From positions 2,480,001 through 2,544,000 of the forward strand of contig CM074127.1 of the NCBI GenBank assembly GCA_037178625.1: DNA of 64,000 nucleotides, read 5' to 3'. Under the pieces are notes generated by a model that made no database searches, had not been told where the DNA came from, and was given only the letters and a program-made list of their open reading frames with translations. Source of the stretch: Skeletonema tropicum (Eukaryota > Bacillariophyta > Thalassiosirophyceae > Thalassiosirales > Thalassiosiraceae). This document shows, in pieces, positions 43,101-52,179 of this stretch; positions within the stretch are counted from its first letter, which is position 1; every line of letters starts with the position of its first letter. Position numbers and translations under genes: made by a program.

Positions 43101-43518
43101 CATCGCCAACAGAGAGGAACGCCGCATGCAAGCAGTGCATACCCTATCACGACATTGCTATTCGAATGGGCCAGCAATCACAGGAATGAAACGATCTGCA
43201 AAACAAAGTCAAGACGAGAGTAGTGACAATCAAGCAATGCAGCTGCCTCGTTTGGGAGATGTCCTTGCGGTAAACCTGTTGCGTTTGCTGGAGGGTGCAT
43301 CAGCGATTCGATTGCACTTTCACAGACGATACGAAGGGCGTAACAATGGATTCGTCACGAGAAAAGTAGCCACCTCTACAGCTGCCGCAGAAGTTCTCCA
43401 AGAAATCCGTTCCAAGACAGATGATAATTTGCTATTGCCAATCCATATCAATGATGCAGCGTCAGTATATTATCATGAAACATTGAAAAGTACAAGAACG
43501 ACGCGCTGGCAAGGTTGA
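40189..43518 (+). CDS. Large protein with three tandem 139-residue CCHC-finger repeats, function unknown
   Basis: 1109 residues, single exon. The N-terminal 130 residues include a compact domain (SVKGTIIGYLSESDVDKLG, EPARLFHIALDEKDKDNDAI, VVDLEEWEIDDYCEWIAV) that vaguely recalls Tudor or PWWP-like folds. Three direct repeats follow at 417-bp spacing (starts near 40717, 41134 and 41551). Each carries a C-x2-C-x13-H-x3-C finger (AGCNKCRKLLETG then HVKHCPRNG) and, in the first two, a Ser/Lys-rich spacer (SQASNNTIDASRSRKSAGVV). The second and third fingers are nearly identical in DNA. The C-terminal third (about 680-1109) is helical with no recognised family. A nuclear chromatin-linked role is a guess. 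Confidence 0.75.
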   Translation: MPISAHRQKLIQQYPSLINGDPNFRTSGNAHLGKRIICRRPKHLNIAGLTAGRRKSSVKGTIIGYLSESDVDKLGNAAFVATKTSQYSREGEPARLFHIALDEKDKDNDAIVVDLEEWEIDDYCEWIAVDEEGGQNDGQEQVTQGSSTTRDARPKNNDKQGTKTTEFERLNNLALEAAASVSNVPAVVETSINNGNDGMATLAEAAAAGCNKCRKLLETGQKGKGPHVKHCPRNGLKKSDEKLGKGSNGVKSSVYTDSQASNNTIDASRSRKSAGVVGESRKSDKSSDNTQIQSSMKSIDKSDSGEKLGNNFAIEAAASVSNVPAVVETSINNANDGMATLEEAAAAGCNKCRKLLETGKKSFGPHVKHCPRNGLRKSDEKLGKGSNGVKSSVYTDSQASNNTIDASRSRKSAGVVGESRKSDKSSDNTQIQSSMKTMDTSDSGEKLGNNFAIEAAASVSNVPAVVETSINNANDGMATLEEAAAAGCNKCRKLLETGKKSFGPHVKHCPRNGLRKSEEKTIDQSGSGRKVGSNDKRSRSTKNEDNADIESSKKTIDSSGIGGKTLGNSDKCDKGVGSSRGNAGIQSSKKKKMKDSSRRDHICENLEKRTHEDHARALSSKPVPSFNDILKSALASYSSNTRKKNTNDPPPPVPPPFLSHEENCTIRTALAFVMAKAKNKEKNKEKNSDAQTMQTNGSSRNGPSPLVGGLLALPPQKCAPIGQMNLNVSSVKIVLDREMKHVRDVMNLAVSALLPLYKSSTLILTPEQNFVDRQRQCAVYDYESAAKQSQFRGSQLPSSERHLASLDGLCRHIIGRLSSILNDKALRHKLTNESSAVMPKDTSNDDQIDFSVNADDYVSQEEADKDVVRDAVAQLQMDFIIDSLRHSSNPVQQTHQILASCHVLHRLLLLDENCTSIGSDCVAMACTLLTDLYNDKCIGGTNGGCPCFEEQDDKEKHQVVPSRWSYTTSSYIANREERRMQAVHTLSRHCYSNGPAITGMKRSAKQSQDESSDNQAMQLPRLGDVLAVNLLRLLEGASAIRLHFHRRYEGRNNGFVTRKVATSTAAAEVLQEIRSKTDDNLLLPIHINDAASVYYHETLKSTRTTRWQG
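40717..41750 (+). repeat. In-frame 417-bp tandem repeat within the CCHC-finger gene
   Basis: Two full units and one partial unit, each marked by GCGGCCGCTTC at 40717, 41134 and 41551. The exact 417-bp (139-codon) spacing keeps frame. Unit 3 stops matching after LRKS. Units 2 and 3 are almost identical at the DNA level, which indicates recent unequal exchange. Confidence 0.9.
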
Positions 43519-43758
43519 TCATCTCCGTCCAGGAGCAAAGATGATGCTACGTATTCATCTATTTGGTCTCATCCAAAAACTGAGTCTGTACGAGCAGGGA
43601 TGAATTAGATTTATCCTGATACTCGATTCAAATACTTCACGTTACATATAAATTAGAACAGCAATACATTTCACAAGCATGAATAATGAATTGTGTATCT
43701 CTGTTCTCGTGTCATTGCTGCACGGAGACTGTACTATATCTCTGACGCTCAACCCTCA

Positions 43759-44619
43759 TCAAACAAGACTTGCAGTCCCAATCAGCCTTTGTTTGCCATC
43801 ATTTGAACGAAAGGAACCTGTCTTCGACCACAAAGTACCCGTCTTGACCATCTTCAACAACCCTTCGTCATTAGCATCACCTCCAACATCCAAAACTTCA
43901 TCTTCCGACGGAAGATTGACCATGAGATGAAAGCCCGTGTTGTCCATATTTTCCACCGCCTTGGCAGCCTGCCTAAAATACATTGCCTTCTTCAACAAAT
44001 TGGGTGTTCCCTTCAGGTTCGCCAATTGTAAATTACGTTCCGATTCATACTTTCTGTATTTGGACTCTGCCTTTTGCTTCTCAGCTTGCTTTTCTTGCAA
44101 CCCTTTGGTAGACCATATCGGGAAGGTGAGATACAAGTTTCCCTTTGGTAGAATGGCATCATTGCGACGTGCATCCTGATCAAGTTGGAAGCCACAAATG
44201 ATGAGACCGGCAAGTCCATCATCCCTCCAGACTAATTCCCATACACCATGTTTGAGCTGCACAGTTTGAAGTCCATCCATGTTGATGAACGAGCCATCAT
44301 TCATAACTTCGATGCGATGAGGTCCACTGGATAGATTAGGTCGAGGTCCATCTGCACCTGGCAAAGAAATCCTTGCCGCGTCGTCATGATCATTGCATAG
44401 TTGAAACTGAAAGTGATCAATAACGAACAATTGATCAGAGAGGAGGCCGATATTGAACCGAGCATTTACGACAGTGTCAATTTGACTTGTAAACTTCTTG
44501 AGCTCTGGTGGTGCCCCCGTGCTGACGGCTCCAGGAATCCAAGATGGCAGGAAAGAGGTGACGGATGTAGTGAACAAGAGGAGACTGATCAACAGAGGGT
44601 TGCACAAGTAGGATTGCAT
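43759..44619 (-). CDS. Plastid-targeted protein of unknown function
   Basis: 286 residues, single exon. The signal peptide (NPLLISLLLFTTSVTSFLPS) ends in TSFLP, an ASAF-like site pointing to the complex plastid. The mature protein has an N-terminal acidic globular part (SQIDTVVNARFNIGLLSDQL, HGVWELVWRDDGLAGLIICG, NLYLTFPIWS) and then a charged coiled coil (EKQAEKQKAESKYRKYESER). It closes with a small domain around MVNLPSEDEVLDVGGD. I do not recognise the family. The beta-rich middle could be a lipid- or protein-binding fold. No enzyme motif is visible. Confidence 0.7.
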   Translation of the reverse strand: MQSYLCNPLLISLLLFTTSVTSFLPSWIPGAVSTGAPPELKKFTSQIDTVVNARFNIGLLSDQLFVIDHFQFQLCNDHDDAARISLPGADGPRPNLSSGPHRIEVMNDGSFINMDGLQTVQLKHGVWELVWRDDGLAGLIICGFQLDQDARRNDAILPKGNLYLTFPIWSTKGLQEKQAEKQKAESKYRKYESERNLQLANLKGTPNLLKKAMYFRQAAKAVENMDNTGFHLMVNLPSEDEVLDVGGDANDEGLLKMVKTGTLWSKTGSFRSNDGKQRLIGTASLV

Positions 44620-45491
44620 GTTTTTATTTTTGGAAAAGGAAGTAGTAGCGTACTTTAGTGGGCCTCACAACAGGCGTATAGACGATAGACCTTGGCGATG
44701 AAATAAATATATGATTGTTCTCTTCAAATAATAATGTAAGTCTTTCGTCATCCTCCGTACTCTTATTGACCAGCATGAATCATCATGGCATTATTGTTGA
44801 TGGCATTGTTCTGATGCTTTTGTTCTCGATCAGTTCTCACAAAGCAAGCAAATCAATCTGCGCTTTTTTGATGTCACACACTTAACATCACACATAACAT
44901 TATCCAACACACATTATGTCACCAAAAAGTCCCGTTTTCTCATATGCTTTTGAAAATAAGTAGGGGGGCAAGGCTCCCCCCTTATTGAGGGTTCTGATCT
45001 GGTGGCAAAATCCAAAATCGCTTAATGGGGGTGAAATGGTCCATAGTAGGCCAACATTTGGCTAGGTTTAGACGAAAATCAAGGGAGTTACTCCTACTCC
45101 TATGCTATAACTAACGTCCCCCCTTTCTCGACCGGGGTAAGGGTAGCTCTAGCCCCCTATTCCCAAAAGCCTATGCCTATGTGTAAAACTATTAGCTCAC
45201 CAAATAATCAACTCCCGTTCACATGTCCAGTCACCACGACAACTCCACTCAATAATACTCGGACTGTGCACGGGAACGGGAATGCTGCTGTGTAGCAGGG
45301 CTTCTCCTCATCTCAATCTACTGTAGTGCCGATAAGTAAAGAAGTGTGCTCGAGAAGCCGAGACAAACAAGGCGACGGAAAAGCTGGTTTTTGTGCCAGA
45401 CGGTGTATACTTTACTTCTAATCGTCCCTGAAAAGAGGCACGAGAATCGGAAGAACTCATCGTCATCGGAACCCCATCAGTGCAATTTCAA
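44620..45491. other. Intergenic region containing a candidate MITE
   Basis: Holds the divergent upstream regions of the unknown plastid gene and the MscS gene. Apart from the inverted-repeat element at 44941-45176 I see no gene. Confidence 0.5.
44941..45176. mobile_element. Candidate MITE with imperfect terminal inverted repeats
   Basis: The left end CATATGCTTTTGAAAATAAG then TAGGGGGGCAAGGCTCCC and the right end, read on the minus strand, CATAGGCTTTTGGGAATAGG then GGGCTAGAGCTACCC, align as imperfect inverted repeats of about 40 bp. The interior is short and non-coding, with further G and C runs (CCCCCC, GGGG). A clear target-site duplication was not found, and a second copy is not in the window. 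Confidence 0.4.
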
Positions 45492-48400
45492 ATGCCTCCA
45501 CCGCCACCACCACCACCGCCGCCGCCGCCGCCAGGTAGCAATAGCAGCATTCCAAAGATGGGCCCATCTGTCAAGACGCAACGACAGCAATCACCACCGC
45601 TTCATCCTCCTCGTCCTCCACTCGTGAACAGAGGAGGAAGTGATGGTAGTCGCGGAAAGAAGCAAGGCAGTAATGGCGCCACATCCAAAGATATCTTCAG
45701 ATCATCATTATCACCACCATCACCACCATCACAGCAGCAAAACAAGCACCAGCCATCCTCACAGCGCAACATCTCCGTCGACACGATAGTCTCCTCCCAG
45801 TTCGAAAACGAGGCAGAGACTCACATTCTCGCAGCACTTGAAATTGAAGAACGGGACCAATCCAATCTGTTAGGGGAGGGTATCGATGTCACTGGAGGTA
45901 TGGATGATTATTCCGATGATGATGAAGATGAAGAAGATGCCAGTCATTTATATCCGGGAGGCGGTGAAACTGGTGAGGAAGGTGATGGTAGTAGGCCGGG
46001 GCCTAGAACTAGAACGTATAGCACTGATTCATTTTTGAAACGAGTGCATATGCAGAATGACCAACCGCAATACAATTACTCTTATGAAGTTGATTGGTCT
46101 CCAGGCGCTACTTCATCTCAGCAGCAGCAGCAGCAACAGCAACAGCAGCAACAACATAATCGGTATTTGTCATCGAATAAAGGCTCAGGATATTTACCAT
46201 CTGTACCGGATGATGCAGTATTGTACGATTACTTGGAGCGTTCCGACTTGGATCATGATAAGGATTCATCCTACTTGGAGGCAGTGCATCCATCAAGGGA
46301 CGGAAGAGACGAAGAAAGTGATCAAAATATTGAGAGCAAAAACGACAAGAGCAAATGTGAAGGTGCTGCTGCCCCTGCATCATCAGCGTTTGATGACACT
46401 GCCAATACGAAAACAACGACAAACGCAACTGAGAATGTCAACACCATGGCAAAACGTCTCGCACAGTTACAACGAAGAAGTTCCACATTTTCACGTCGAA
46501 GATCCTCCGGATCAGCATCATCATCATCCACACCATCTTCCTCCTCTGAATTCCTTTCTGATCGTCGTGGTGTGACAGGTGACAATGCCTCCTCTCAAGA
46601 CAAACTTATTGATGCACTGAATAGCGTGGACTCATCGACTCGAGGATGGTTTGCAAAATTACGCTACGAATGGAATCTACTCATTGTACCCAAGCTACCA
46701 ATATTTCGCAAGCAAATCGCACGTGTGTTATTATTCTTGGTATTTCCATGTCTTTCGGTGGCGGCAACACTGTTTTACATGTTTGATAATCCCATGGCTG
46801 GTGATACAGGAACATCAATTAGTTGGTGGATTATCTTTGGTGCGCGACAGGCTATAACTTTGGGATTGGCATGTACTGGGCAAGTGTTTTGGGTGGAGAT
46901 TTTGGCCCTGAGAAGTCGTTTGTTCAATACTATTGTTGGGCCATATGTTTCTTTGGCAATCATTCAGTCTAGTGGGTGAGTTTCTCATTTGTGTTTGTGT
47001 CACACTATTGCATTGAATATTTAGAGCCGAAAACTTACGATGCCATACTCTTCACATCATTTAGGTGGCCTTATAACATTTGCTTCTGGGCAGTTTTGGA
47101 CTTTTGTCTTCTGTTTGGTAACTATCCATTTCCACGCCACTGGCTCTTCTGGCAAAACAAACTGGACATATTCAACGACCAGAATCCTGTGAACGGAGTC
47201 ACCAGCTCCAACGGGTACATGAGGTGGTTGTTTGCATGCATTTTTGTAGGTATTGCGGCATCTCTCAAGAGACTGTTCCTTGCTGTATATCTTGGACGAC
47301 GAACAGTATCACATTTCAACGCCGAGATGGAGAAAGTATTTGCAAAAATGATTTTGATTGGAGAGATCGCAGCTTTGGCAAAAGAGATTGAGAATAAGCA
47401 CGAAGGCTTCCGGGGGACAATTGCTGGCGGCCTAGAGGATGATGAGAAACTAGTGAGGTTTCGAGAGATACTTCTGTGTGACTCTTGTAGCACTGCTGAA
47501 GGTTCGCCGAAAAAGTCATCTCCTCCCAAACCAGGTGGACGCAAATCTCTTAGTGGACTTACTGAATCCAAGGAAAACACCCCAGAGATGAATCAGGGGA
47601 TCAAGAAGATACCCCAACCAGGCGAAGAATCGCCGGGTACACGCGGAAGTGGAAGTAGACAAACAACCTCATTTGTTGACGCGTCGACTGCAGAAGGTGC
47701 AGAGAAGCCGGTTTATGCGTCATCATCAAATGTAAAATTGATGAATCTTCTTGAAGAATGGGAAGAACCAGAGCTTACCTCAAGCGGCAAATCGGTAGCA
47801 ACGGTAAAGGATCTTGTTAATTTCCGCAAGGCTGTCTCCTACATGGATGATAAGTATCCATTTAGCCATGCATTTGGACTGGCCAACACACGTGAACTAA
47901 CAATATCGTCGGCACAAACAGTAAGTTCTGAAAGTGATCATCTCTTTAAGGATACGTTTCTTATACTGTGTCTCTCATCTTTTCAATCATTCATTTTCAG
48001 GTGTATGATCGTTTAATGTTGGCCGCAGGTGACGATGTCCAAGTTCTTTCGTTTTCTACACTTGCCGTGCTTGCAACCGCACCTGATGGGACGTTGATAG
48101 ACGGAAGGATAAAGTCTCTGATCCGCCTTCTTCGCCCGGACGTAAGTACATTAGTGCTCTTATATTTCGTTATCTGCGTTGGAGCTATACTTAGATTCAT
48201 CTCGTCATCTTTACAGCGCCAAGGCAACCTTACAAAACTCGACTTTGTTAAGTCGATTGATGAAGTCTACAAACAACAGAGGCTGCTAAGAGCAAGCATT
48301 TCATCTTCAAATAGAATCGATAACGCTTTTGAGAAGATCGTCAATTGCTTCTTTTATTTCTTCCTTGCAATCATTGGTTTTGCCATATTGGGTTGGGCAG

Positions 48401-49167
48401 ATGGCGTGTGGACTTTCTTCCTCTCGTTCTCAACCTTTTTCTTAGGTTTCTCCTTCTTGTTTGGAGCAGCTGCATCGAATTATTTCGAGGGTCTTCTTCT
48501 AATTTTTGTTCGAAGACCGTACGATATTGGAGATAGAATTGCCACTTCAAATCCAAAATCTGATACAAATCCAGACGGATCATCAACATGGTATGTGGAT
48601 AATGTGACTCTATTCACAACAACTGTCAGATTTGCAACAACAAATGAGGTAGCGACATATTCGAATGGCAGTATCGCACAGCTAAGAATCATCAACGCAA
48701 ATCGTAGTCCGAAGGGAATTGTTTCTGTTTTAATCAAGTTTGGTCTCGAGACTCCTTTCAACAAAGTCACTGTGTTTCGGGCAGCTGTTGAGAACTTCAT
48801 CAAGGCAAGACCGCGCGAGTGGATTGCACTGAGTGGTTTTCGTGCTACCAGTGTGGAGGCTGACTTTGGATATGTCGAATACAAAATTATAGCTCAACAT
48901 AGGGAAAAGTGGCAAAACGTTGGTGCGATATTGCAGAGTAAAGCCGATTTAAGCAGCTTCATTCTCGAAGTCACCAAGAAACTCGACATGAAGTACGAAT
49001 CTCCACCTATGCCCGTGAATCTCTCTGCGACAGGATCTATGAATATCCAAGGGCTATTCACTGATGAAGGTAGTGTAGAACCCCAAAGTGGAATACAAAA
49101 TGTAAACCTGTCAGCGGAAGACCTGCAGGATGTCGCTGATATGTTCGAGGTTAGGAAAGCGTTATAG
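45492..49167 (+). CDS. MscS-family mechanosensitive channel with EF-hand-like segment, four exons
   Basis: Exons: 45492-46975, 47065-47920, 48001-48141 and 48217-49167, giving 1143 residues. The N-terminal 400 residues are disordered, with a polyproline start and a 12-residue polyglutamine run (46119-46154). Four spans precede the pore region (from LLFLVFPCLSVAATLFYMF to RWLFACIFVGIAASLKRLFL). A soluble insert carries AVSYMDDKYPFSHAFG. Exons 3-4 join to give LLRPD-RQGNLTKLDFVKSI, an EF-hand-like stretch found in plant MSL and fungal Msy channels. The MscS pore helix and beta domain follow (FFLGFSFLFGAAASNYFEG, LLLIFVRRPYDIGDRIATSN). It probably releases ions upon membrane tension in the plasma membrane or ER. 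The last intron is in frame and stop-free. Confidence 0.92.
48142..48216 (+). other. 75-nt stop-free intron in the MscS gene
   Basis: It has a strong GTAAGT donor and a TCTTTACAG acceptor. It is a multiple of three and contains no in-frame stop. Splicing restores the conserved RPD-RQGNL junction. If retained it would add 25 residues, mostly hydrophobic (VSTLVLLYFVICVGAILRFI and five more). Confidence 0.8.
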
Positions 49168-49315
49168 TCGGCGTCACAAATAATACGACTTCTGATTTGT
49201 TGTACACAGTAATCGATGAATGGTACGGAGCAAACCTTGTTTCTATGCTACTTTACTTATAATTTAAATTGAACGCTCGTGAGTTAGAAACTTTCACTTT
49301 CTTGAGATTGCAATG

Positions 49316-50562
49316 TTATGTAGCACCATATCCCTCATCGTCCCTGCTAGGCTCTAACAGCAGGCCCTTTTCTTCATCTGAATCTGTGTCTATTGTGGCG
49401 GCACTTTTATCACTCTCTATCAGCTTTATTACCCCTACAACCATCATGAAACCCAATATTAGAGCTGTCCCTGATAACGACCATAGGTCTATCTCCTCGT
49501 GTAGAAAAAGAATCTCAAAAATGAAGGTCCAGACTATCTGCGTAGAGGTGGCAAGTGTGGCCTGGTGATATGTATATATGTTTCGAGTTAGAAGCGCAAA
49601 GAGATATCTACAATAACAAAATATTCAACATTAAACTTACTGTTGCAGCCGCTTCAAGCTGCAAGCCCAAGTTTGTAAACCACTGCCCTCCATAGCCTAA
49701 CAGCATGAGATGAATTTGATTTACAAGTTAGACGTGGAAACAACGAGAAGAAGGTATTAACAAATTGGCAATCGCCCTACTTACCAGCAACACCCACCAG
49801 TACTAGCAGAAAATAGTCCATCACAGAAAATTGTCGATAGTCGCCCAATACGTTCCATGTGCCAAGCAACATCTTGGATCCCAACGCCGTCATCGGTAGC
49901 GATACGATGCCGTAGTAAAACACCATTACCACAGCGTCTGCTCGATCTCCTATCTTGCGGACACACACATATGCAATCCCTGCCATAGCTGCTCCTGCCT
50001 CAGTGACCAAGACTGCAGCTGCTTTCATTATTGTACTACTGCTAGTGTGATCAGTGACAACGACTGCGTCTGCGTTACCGAACAACCACGTCGGATGAGC
50101 AATCAATGCCACGCCCATCAAACAGACAACAGCACCTATCTTGTCAAGGGCCTTCCAATGTTCTCCAACGATACAAACTGCAAATATTGCCGCAAAAGGA
50201 GGCGTGGTAAATTGCAGAGTGACAGCATCAGGTAGTGGTAAATTCTGTATTCCATAAAACCACGCGATGACGGCGGCAGCACCAAAGCCAGCCCTCAATA
50301 CCAAGTAGAAGCGCACTGACCCGCTGTCTGGACCAAAGGGATTCACTTTCTTCTTGTGTAAGTCGATCAAGCATATGACAATTTGAACGATGGAACGATA
50401 AAAGACGAGAGTAAAGGTATTCATCTGGCTCATTACTTTCACCAACAGGAACATTGTAGAGAACGAAAAGGAGCCCAGCATGATGAAGAATATTCCTTTC
50501 AATGAGTGATGATCAGGATGAAGGCCATTGGGCACTTCTTTGCTTGATGTTGTTGATGTCAT
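49316..50562 (-). CDS. EamA/DMT-family transporter (SLC35G-like), three exons
   Basis: Exons: 49785-50562, 49641-49696 and 49316-49561, with two GT-AG introns of 88 and 79 bp. 359 residues. About ten spans in two EamA repeats: GIFFIMLGSFSFSTMFLLVK, YLVLRAGFGAAAVIAWFYGI, LPLPDAVTLQFTTPPFAAIF, IGAVVCLMGVALIAHPTWLF, then the second half with GIAYVCVRKIGDRADAVVMV, and after splicing GYGGQWFTNLGLQLEAAAT and SLSGTALILGFMMVVGVIKL. The ATG at 50562 is chosen because the upstream extension lacks an ATG. It shares a 283-bp divergent promoter with the opine dehydrogenase gene. The substrate is unknown; the family moves small metabolites across plasma, Golgi or plastid membranes. Confidence 0.88.
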
Positions 50563-50845
50563 CTTTTCTTTTGTTATGCTTGTGTCTTCGTTTACTTTGA
50601 TTTTTGTGAGGAAAGGATGGAGGCGAAGATGGAGGCCTGGGAGGGGGATTCTGATTCGGGATTCTTCTTCCCCCTGCACATACGAAGGAATCAGTACAAA
50701 AGATACTCGAAATGAGAACCCCAATCCTGCACAGGATCCGAGTTCTCATTCATTTTTGAGCTCTCGTTTTGGATGGCGTCGAGTAACTCAAGTCGAACTT
50801 ATTGTGCTCATAAAACAACAGCACAACAACAACAACAACAACAAA
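50563..50845. promoter_or_regulatory. Shared divergent promoter of EamA transporter and opine dehydrogenase
   Basis: 283 bp between the two ATG codons. It includes a CAA-rich stretch (about 50817-50842) just before the dehydrogenase start, typical of an untranslated leader. No specific factor-binding site can be named. Confidence 0.5.
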
Positions 50846-52132
50846 ATGATGAAAATTCTACTCTGTGGTGGCGGCAATGCAATTCATGTGCTAGCATCAT
50901 ACGTCTCTCACCGAGATGATACGCACGTTACGGTACTCTCGCTCTTCCCTGGCGAGGCAGATAAACTCCGGGATGCAATCCCTGAAGAAGGAATTTGCTG
51001 TGTGAATGATCTGGGCGAAGATATCTACGGTAAGCCAGATGCAGTCATCAGTAAGGCAGAGGATGTACCAACGGATCTGGACATTGTGGTGTTTGCCCTA
51101 CCAAGTTTCACACATGAAATGTACTTGAAAGCTCTGAAACCCTACTTGAAAGTTGGTGTTACCATTGGCGCGATGCCAGGAGAAGGAGGATTCGATCTGT
51201 GCGCCATCCACAATTTGGGCAGTGAATTTTGCCGTCATTCCAATCTATTTGCATTAGAGACGCTGCCTTGGGCGTGCAGGATCGTACAATATGGCAAAAA
51301 GGTCGAAGTGCTTGGAACTAAGAAGGAGGTTGAAGTGATCGTCTCTCCCAAGCATGGAACTACCAAAGATGAAGTGGTTACAGATGTGCTTCATAGATTG
51401 GTGGGAAGATTGCCTGAGCTGGATCCGGCAGATAACTTTCTTGCAGTGACGCTGATGAACATTAACAGTGTCTGGCATCCAACAATTTCGTACGGTTTCT
51501 ACAGAAACAGAGATGTAACTGTGCCCTTTGATGAGCCCCCACTCTTCTATTACGGAGCCGACGAATACACCGGAGAAAAGCTCTCCAAAATTTCGGACGA
51601 AGTGCTGGAAATCAAGCGAGTTCTCTTGGAGAAATATCCTTCGTTGCATCTTGATTCCCTCCACCATGTATCTGAATGGATGCTTAGATCATATGGAGAT
51701 GACATCGGAGACAAAACTTCCATCTACACCATGTTACGCACGAACAAAGGATACCGCGGTCTTCAACACCCAATGCGAGAGGTTCAAGTCGATGGACAAA
51801 CGAAATACTTGCCCAACTTCCGCTATCGTTACTTTACTGAAGATATCCCCATGGGTCTAGTTGTCACTCGAGGTATTGCCGCGCTCGCAGGAGTGAAGAC
51901 ACCACACATGGATGATGTAATCCTCTGGTGTCAGGAAATGCTTGGCAAAGAGTACCTTGTCGACGGAGAGTTGAAAGGTAAAGACTTGGAATATACACGT
52001 GCTCCTCAGCGGTATGGCTTCAAGGATCTTGATACATTCATGAAGGTGAATCACTATTTGGATGATGCATCTACAAAGGTTGTAGAGAATCATGTGTCAT
52101 CTTTTGCAAAGGTGGAGACTCCTGCGCAGTAA
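50846..52132 (+). CDS. Octopine/opine dehydrogenase-like NAD(P)H oxidoreductase
   Basis: 428 residues, single exon. The Rossmann start is MKILLCGGGNAIHVLASYVS (GxGxxA-like: G-G-G-N-A). The middle has VVFALPSFTHEMYLKALKPY and GAMPGEGGFDLCA, then NLFALETLPWACRIVQYGK. The C-terminal opine dehydrogenase domain has NFLAVTLMNINSVWHPTISY, with the conserved His in SVWHP, and ends in KDLEYTRAPQRYGF. Members reductively join an amino acid to a keto acid (octopine, tauropine, nopaline, strombine), often as a fermentative redox sink or for osmolytes. The ATG at 50846 fits the family; the upstream open frame has no conserved content. It is divergent to the EamA transporter. Confidence 0.88.
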   Translation: MMKILLCGGGNAIHVLASYVSHRDDTHVTVLSLFPGEADKLRDAIPEEGICCVNDLGEDIYGKPDAVISKAEDVPTDLDIVVFALPSFTHEMYLKALKPYLKVGVTIGAMPGEGGFDLCAIHNLGSEFCRHSNLFALETLPWACRIVQYGKKVEVLGTKKEVEVIVSPKHGTTKDEVVTDVLHRLVGRLPELDPADNFLAVTLMNINSVWHPTISYGFYRNRDVTVPFDEPPLFYYGADEYTGEKLSKISDEVLEIKRVLLEKYPSLHLDSLHHVSEWMLRSYGDDIGDKTSIYTMLRTNKGYRGLQHPMREVQVDGQTKYLPNFRYRYFTEDIPMGLVVTRGIAALAGVKTPHMDDVILWCQEMLGKEYLVDGELKGKDLEYTRAPQRYGFKDLDTFMKVNHYLDDASTKVVENHVSSFAKVETPAQ

Positions 52133-52179
52133 TTGAATTCTCTACTTAGATATGTTTAACATTGATTAATCGAAATGAA

